Shown in pieces: positions 58,957 through 64,000 of a stretch of DNA of 64,000 bases. The position numbers and the translations under genes are program-made. Source of the stretch: Diphasiastrum complanatum (Eukaryota > Streptophyta > Lycopodiopsida > Lycopodiales > Lycopodiaceae); the NCBI GenBank assembly GCA_029204225.1, contig CM055102.1, positions 49,171,057 through 49,235,056 on the forward strand. The letters are read 5' to 3'. The stretch's first letter is position 1; each line of letters opens with the position of its first letter. Below the pieces are notes generated by a model. It was not told the origin of the DNA, did not search any database, and saw nothing but the letters and a program-made list of their open reading frames with translations.

Positions 58957-59151
58957 GATCAGAAAAAATATAAATAGCATAGAACAAAAATACATGTATA
59001 GACTTCATAGAAAAATATACATTGATATATCAAATGCTGTTCCAGTTTATGAATTTGAAAGCACAAAATACATGTATAGATGCCCAACTTGGGCTTTCAT
59101 TTATTGAATGAAAGAGTGTATACACAGATTTTTACTAAAGTTTATTTGAAA

Positions 59152-60590
59152 CTATTGTTCTCCCACAATGGTGATTGTTGTAGGTAGATCTTTGCAGCAT
59201 GTTATCAGCTCCTGTCTTTTTCGCATCTATGACATGGCAAATATTAGTGAATGTGCAATTGTAAATGATGACATTTTCTATTATTTTGTTCTATTTTGAA
59301 ATGGCAATAAACATAAAGTACTTACGAGTCTTCCGTTGATGATAAATTTGAAATATGTTGGTAGATTGGTTTGTAATAGCATGAGCTCTGTTCTGATAAA
59401 ATCAAGCTTCCAATGCTCTTTTACCTCAACCATAGTCAAAATATTTCTCATTGTAGATAATGCTTATCTCCATTCGGTTTGTGTGACCATTTAGTTCAAA
59501 GTCTTGATCCAGTGGTAGCCATGTACCTTCAATTTTCTTGTATCTCTGGTAGCTAAATGTGAGACTGAGTATTTGCTTTTCGATATGTTAACGAAAGATC
59601 ATTGAGGACTTTTTAATCCTGCATTCTATGTCATTATTTGCTTTACTATCCCAGCCTTGATCCATGAGATCTGACAAAGTCTCATCTGATAAATCCTTGC
59701 AAACAAATAAAGTTGGTGTCCTATGAACACTAGCACTCGAGAAAAAATCAAAAAATATATGCAATGACATAAACCAACTTAGGTGAATAATTTTCGAGTC
59801 TGTGCTTATTTTCATAGCATTTCTAATATCAATGAGTAGCTTGCATCTCAAGGATTCAGAAACAATGTTGTCAAGAGTAGGTCACTCATCACTTTGAAAA
59901 CTAGGCAATGGAATTGCTTTGAGCTTGCCAAAACCTCCATCTGTTTGTGGCGTATATAAAGATTCATAAAAATAGATACCACAATCTGCAAGTTCCTTTG
60001 GACTTCTTCCTCTGTATTGCAGCTTTCCAGCATCAGAGTGAATCACGTCTAATATTCCTGCAAGTGATTGTGCGGGCTCCCATTCACTTATGCATGATGG
60101 ATATAAATCTGAAAGAAAAAAACAATGTTGAAGCATTTACATCATAATCTGAAGAGCATCAATAAAGGAAATCACCTATGATTGCTGTAGAGTGCATATG
60201 TTTTGATATACTTACAATTACATTTTTGATGATCATGAGGATTGATATCATGTACTTTGATTTCTGAATGCATATATACATGTTGCACTAAGACTTCTGA
60301 TATCGATTGACATCCCAGGGTAATTTTTGCTTTTCAATAAGATTTGTAAGTCATTTTTGCTCTTTTCTTTTGTCGAAAATTGCCCTTTGATGATGGATGT
60401 AGCAATACCCATGAGTTCTTCGTATATTTTGTTGGCTTCCAGTTATCAGCTTCATCTTTCTCATTGTAAAGAATCACAGAATCGATTGTAGATCTGGGTC
60501 ACCTTGCCATTGCTATTTTCAGAGCTTGGGCGCCAAAAATCTCTCTGATATGATACTTAATTTCAATCTTTCGTATCACATTTAATCTAT
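59152..60590 (-). pseudogene. Unknown multi-exon gene, convergent to the H3/Ulp1 gene
   Basis: Minus-strand pieces joined by GT-AG introns in phase: 60216 to about 60590, 59336-60108 and 59152-59226 (TAG at 59152-59154). Readable blocks are ILYNEKDEADNWKPTKYTKN, then KVHDINPHDHQKCNC, then LYPSCISEWEPAQSLAGILD, GKLQYRGRSPKELADCG and LSWFMSLHIFFDFFSSASV, and finally EHWKLDFIRTELMLLQTNLP. In-frame TGA codons lie near 59889 and 60509, and there are a further stop and a frameshift near 59410-59590. No family recognised. The 5' end is uncertain. The decay level matches the neighbouring genes of the cluster. Confidence 0.45.
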
Positions 60591-60845
60591 TGTGAATGCC
60601 AACATATTCACAGTTACTGCGTATACCATATTTTATGTAACTGTACATACTATATTTCTATAACTGTAACTAGTATAGTTAGAAAATTTCATTATGCTAA
60701 CCAGCATAGTCAAGTAAATTTCACTTGAGGTATTGACGTCGGGCAGATTAGCATGTGTCGGGCAGGAAGAAGAAACCAATGGGATACGTCCATGTTGCCC
60801 GGACACAAATTTCAAAGTTTTCTATATTGCATTTTTATTTTTTAG
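60591..60845. other. Upstream of the unknown gene; no further feature
   Basis: AT-rich, with an imperfect palindrome TTATGCTAACCAGCATAGT near 60691 that resembles the 47-50 kb motif with one extra base pair in the centre. Possible promoter of the minus-strand gene. Confidence 0.4.
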
Positions 60846-60979
60846 TTAATTTGAACTACGTTACGTAGATTTCAAATCTGTGCATTTTGATTGGGCCTAG
60901 TGACGGTTGAAACTAAAGAAAAAAAATAAAAGTATATTTACAAAGGGTCTTTTTGATATTGAGAACTCCTCTAATGTTC
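60846..60979 (+). mobile_element. MITE terminal fragment
   Basis: Contains the CGTTACGTAGATTTCAAAT core, TTTACAAAGGGTCTTTTTG and the end AACTCCTCTAATG shared with 56601-56978. The other end is missing. Confidence 0.65.
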
Positions 60980-60982
60980 TTC

Positions 60983-61262
60983 GTTGGTGGAGCTATATCT
61001 TCGTTAAGCTATGACCTTTTTGTTCGTTGGGGGAATTTTGATGAATAAATCAAAAGTTATGGCAAATGGGATATCTTTTCAGTGTGACCAAAGTCATTTG
61101 CAAGGTGTCAAATGGCACTTTTGCATGTCAAATAGATATCTCATCTTTGTTAGGCAATAACTTTCTTGTTCATTGGCAGAACTATAGCAATATGGTATGT
61201 GTTGAAAAGCTCATGGTACACACTTTGAATTTCAATGTACTGGTCAAAAGTTATAGCTAATT
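60983..61262. repeat. Modular dispersed repeat, second location
   Basis: Modules with ATGGGATATCTTTTCAGTG and GAACTATAGCAATATGGTATG match 51223-51430 in direct orientation but reversed order, as if both derive from a longer array. 61263-61485 shows no gene. Confidence 0.7.
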
Positions 61263-61485
61263 AGTGTCTGATACTTTGTGACACTTTGAGTTGAATGGCA
61301 CTATAGGTAACCATATAAGTTAAATGGCGGGTAGCATAAAACACTCGGAATATGACATCTAAATGTTGTCAGATATTCTTCTCTCTCCATGTAATCTCTC
61401 TCTAAATTCAAACTTGTTAAAGGGCCCATTTTGAGCCCATATTTTGAAAATTTAAGTCGAGAATGGTACTTTTGGCCAAAGACTC

Positions 61486-62170
61486 ATGGGATGTTGTATC
61501 TTATATTGAATTTGACACCAAAAGCAAATTTTCCTGCCATAGCAAGATGGCAAAGTCCTTGCTATTGAAGCTCTAACCCTAAAAGATTCAAAATTCTCAT
61601 ATATTAGCACAACCAATAGTTCTTTAGAAGCATGGGACATTTTGACTAGCCTTCATGAAGTCAAAGATTTGTGTATCAAAGATGTTGCTAAGAAAGAAGT
61701 TGTTTACTTTCAGGATAGATGAGTTTGATACAATGGTTGTGCATGTCAATTATTTTAACTTGTCGTTGTTAGAGCAAATGGCTTAAAAATGTTCATGTTG
61801 ATCAACAAGATGCACAAGTGAACCTAATAGAAAATCACTTGATAAAGAAATAATTTAGTAGAGTTTTGTAAGAGGATCCAGTAGGATAACACTACCATGG
61901 AGACTTATTGATGACATTGACTCATGCTCTTTTGTAGAAAAACCAAAACAATTTCATGAGGCCATGACACATCCAGATGCATATAGGTGAAAGCATGCAA
62001 CGGACAAAGAATATAACTCATTAATGAATAATCAAGCATGGTAGCTCCCAAAAGACAGAACTTTTACTTTTTGCAAAAGGATATTCAAAGTCAAGTATAA
62101 GGTAGATAGACTAATTGACTTGAAAGACTTTATATTAGTTTGAACCTCAACATTTTGCTCAATATGAAGC
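61486..62170 (+). pseudogene. Copia remnant: gag piece joined to RT start
   Basis: A gag block (AIEALTLKDSKFSYISTTNS, LEAWDILTSLHEVKD) is followed after stops by the RT N-terminal block EKPKQFHEAMTHPDAYR and KEYNSLMNNQAW, both on plus. The intervening protease and integrase are missing. 62171-62870 has no confident assignment. Confidence 0.6.
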
Positions 62171-62870
62171 CCCAATAATGATATATCCCTTTAAAATTCA
62201 CTTTCAATCTCTCAACAAATACTACTTCAATCCTTTTCTAGAGAAAATCTCTTTCCCTTAGCAAATAGAGAGTCTTATTCAAGAGTTATAAGTTATCCTT
62301 TTTATGATGGATGTATTACATATTCAATTCAAATTCTTTTGTCAACTCCACGAACTATATGATTGAAAAATTCTTAAGATTCATCTAGTGTAGTAGCTAC
62401 AAATCCTTCATTGAAAGCATAAACCTCTTGTGCATTGCAACTTCATGGATAGCATCAAGTCCTCCATGACTTGCACTAGCTTTAACAAACTTTTCAATTT
62501 TGACAATTGGGCATGCTATTGAAAGCTCTAAGGGGTATCAATTATACAAATGGCGACCTAGCTTCTTAGATATTACTTGTATGAGCCCTTGAGCATTTTT
62601 GAGATGGAAAGTACAATCGATATTTGAAGAGGACATTGTATTCTAAAAGTTAATGTGCATGGTTCGACTCTATTTTGCATGCCATCCTAGTGTACTTATA
62701 AGAGCCTAACATCCTAGTTTTTGTGATTGGCACATTTGTCATCTATAAATAATTTACATGGAGATATGAGATTAGTTGTTGGTTTACTAAGATTAACATT
62801 TGATCCTGAAGCATTTTCTTTAGCAATCACATTTTTGTGTTCTTGCAAGTACATCATGAATACCATCCTT

Positions 62871-63254
62871 GGAAATCAAGCTCATTGAGCAATTTAGTGG
62901 AGAGAATTTCTATATGTGGAAGTTCTGTTGAAGAGTAATGCATATTTTACCCCTTTGGCTTAGCACTAATTATGTTGTAAGTTGTACATAACTCATGGGG
63001 CATGTTATTAATTAAATACATGAGACTCCCCTTTTGTAAGCTAAGTAAATTAGTGCAAGTGGCCCACTTGGCCAAGTAGCTCACTCATATGGTTGACACC
63101 TAGACTTTCCATGCATGTATTTGAGGTGCTTGCCTCACAAGGAATTTGGAGGACCCACCTCGTCCTCTCTCTCTCTCTAGAAATTCATTTTATCTTCTAA
63201 CTTTTGGTGTTGTGAGGTGAGCTTCAAAGCACATGACACCTCATAGACATTGGT
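62871..63254 (+). repeat. Gag-start fragment followed by LTR-like sequence
   Basis: LIEQFSGENFYMWKF (about 62882-62926) is a typical copia gag start. It is cut by sequence beginning TGTTGAAGAGTAATGC that resembles an LTR start, with a TC run near 63165-63178. No partner LTR or target duplication was found, so borders are tentative. Confidence 0.35.
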
Positions 63255-64000
63255 AAGGAGACAGGTGATGGTCAGCAAGTATGCCTTGGAGATAACTCTA
63301 CACATGAAGTGAGGGGCAAAGGCACAGTTCCTGTGCAGCTGTCATCAGGAGAGGTGAAGGTAATCAAGAGTGTGTTGCATGGACCAGGGTTAGCTAAAAA
63401 CTTGCTATCTATTGGTGCCATTATCAAACAGAACATGCTGGTGGAGTTTGACGAATCTACTTGTTTGGTAAAACACAAAGATCAAAGCTTCAAGGTGGTA
63501 GACAAGGGAATGCAAGAAGGGGATCTTTAAAAAATTTTACACCACCATTCCTAGCCAAGAGGCCTTGTCAACAAGGGATTCTAATCAAGACAAGCTTTGG
63601 CACGAGAGGTATGGTCATTTGAGCTATCAAAGTTTACAAGTTTTGAAGAAGCACAATATGGTAGTAGATCTTCCTAGCATTAAGTCTTCTTCAGATACAT
63701 GTGAGGCTTGTGCACTAGGAAAGTAACAAAGGCAAAGTTTCCAAAGGGAAAAGCTACCAAGGCCAAGGGCATTTTTGAGCTCGTGCATTCAGATTTGTGC
63801 AGTCCAGCGGCGGGGGGAGGGGGGGGAGTGGGGGGGGCTACTGTATCACGACCCTCGTCGATGATATCTCATGGAAGGTATGGGTCTATTTTCTGAGGCA
63901 AAAATCTGAAGCGTTCAAATACTTCAAATAGTGAAAAGCTTTGGTGGAAAACCACACAGAAAAGAGGCTGAAGACTCTCAGGTTAGATAAGGGTGGTGAG
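63255..64000 (+). pseudogene. Copia H pol remnant running off the window
   Basis: Plus strand: protease-downstream region (VRGKGTVPVQLSSGEVKVI, LAKNLLSIGAI), GAG-pre-integrase WHERYGHLSYQSLQVLKKHN and CEACALGK, then integrase ELVHSDLCSP. A G-rich tract at 63809-63837 replaces part of the next integrase segment. VDDISWKVWVYFLRQKSEAF and LKTLRLDKGGE continue to the window end. Frameshifts and a stop in the FKYFK region make it inactive. Confidence 0.75.

Overview
The window looks like a repeat-dense, AT-rich land-plant nuclear genome. Evidence: several Ty1/copia retrotransposons with Met-tRNA primer-binding sites (TGGTATCAGAGCC), spliceosomal GT-AG introns, a CACTA-type transposase remnant, and one multi-exon class 3 lipase of the plant oil-body lipase type. 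The ParB/methyltransferase-like and DUF7869-like genes make a non-seed plant (bryophyte, lycophyte or fern) plausible. That is inference; no marker here fixes the species.

Layout. 1-10.4 kb: a minus-strand copia element (A) split by a younger, complete plus-strand non-autonomous copia (B, 1884-6980, with identical 5-bp target duplications). 10.4-16.8 kb: a decayed DUF7869-like gene (minus), a ParB-domain plus DNA-methyltransferase-like gene (plus) and an unidentified remnant (minus), in alternating orientation. 17.6-26.5 kb: a CACTA fragment, a long TC microsatellite, a MITE copy and broken copia pieces. 26.5-34.2 kb: minus-strand copia D, split by complete copia C (27049-33295, identical target duplications). 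35.3-37.6 kb: the five-exon lipase gene, the only probably functional host gene here. 37.6-41.8 kb: gene-poor. 41.8-46.3 kb: two rearranged copia pieces.

46.3-61.3 kb is the most unusual part. A large inverted repeat (about 47148-47655) carries a 13-bp palindrome, TATGCTNAGCATA, repeated every 41-42 bp. It lies just upstream of a second, decayed ParB/methyltransferase-like gene whose non-coding segments carry more copies of the palindrome. Next come four genes in strictly alternating orientation (51.9-60.6 kb): a transposase-like gene (plus), an acidic Cys-motif protein (minus), a gene joining a histone H3/CENH3-like fold to an Ulp1-type C48 cysteine peptidase (plus), and an unknown gene (minus). 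Their compact convergent spacing, shared decay state and flanking copies of one repeat family suggest a multi-gene mobile element that I cannot assign to a named superfamily.

61.5-64 kb: further plus-strand copia pieces running off the window.

Most genes here carry frameshifts or stops. Several stops are TGA codons explicable by methyl-cytosine transitions, as expected in silenced repeats.
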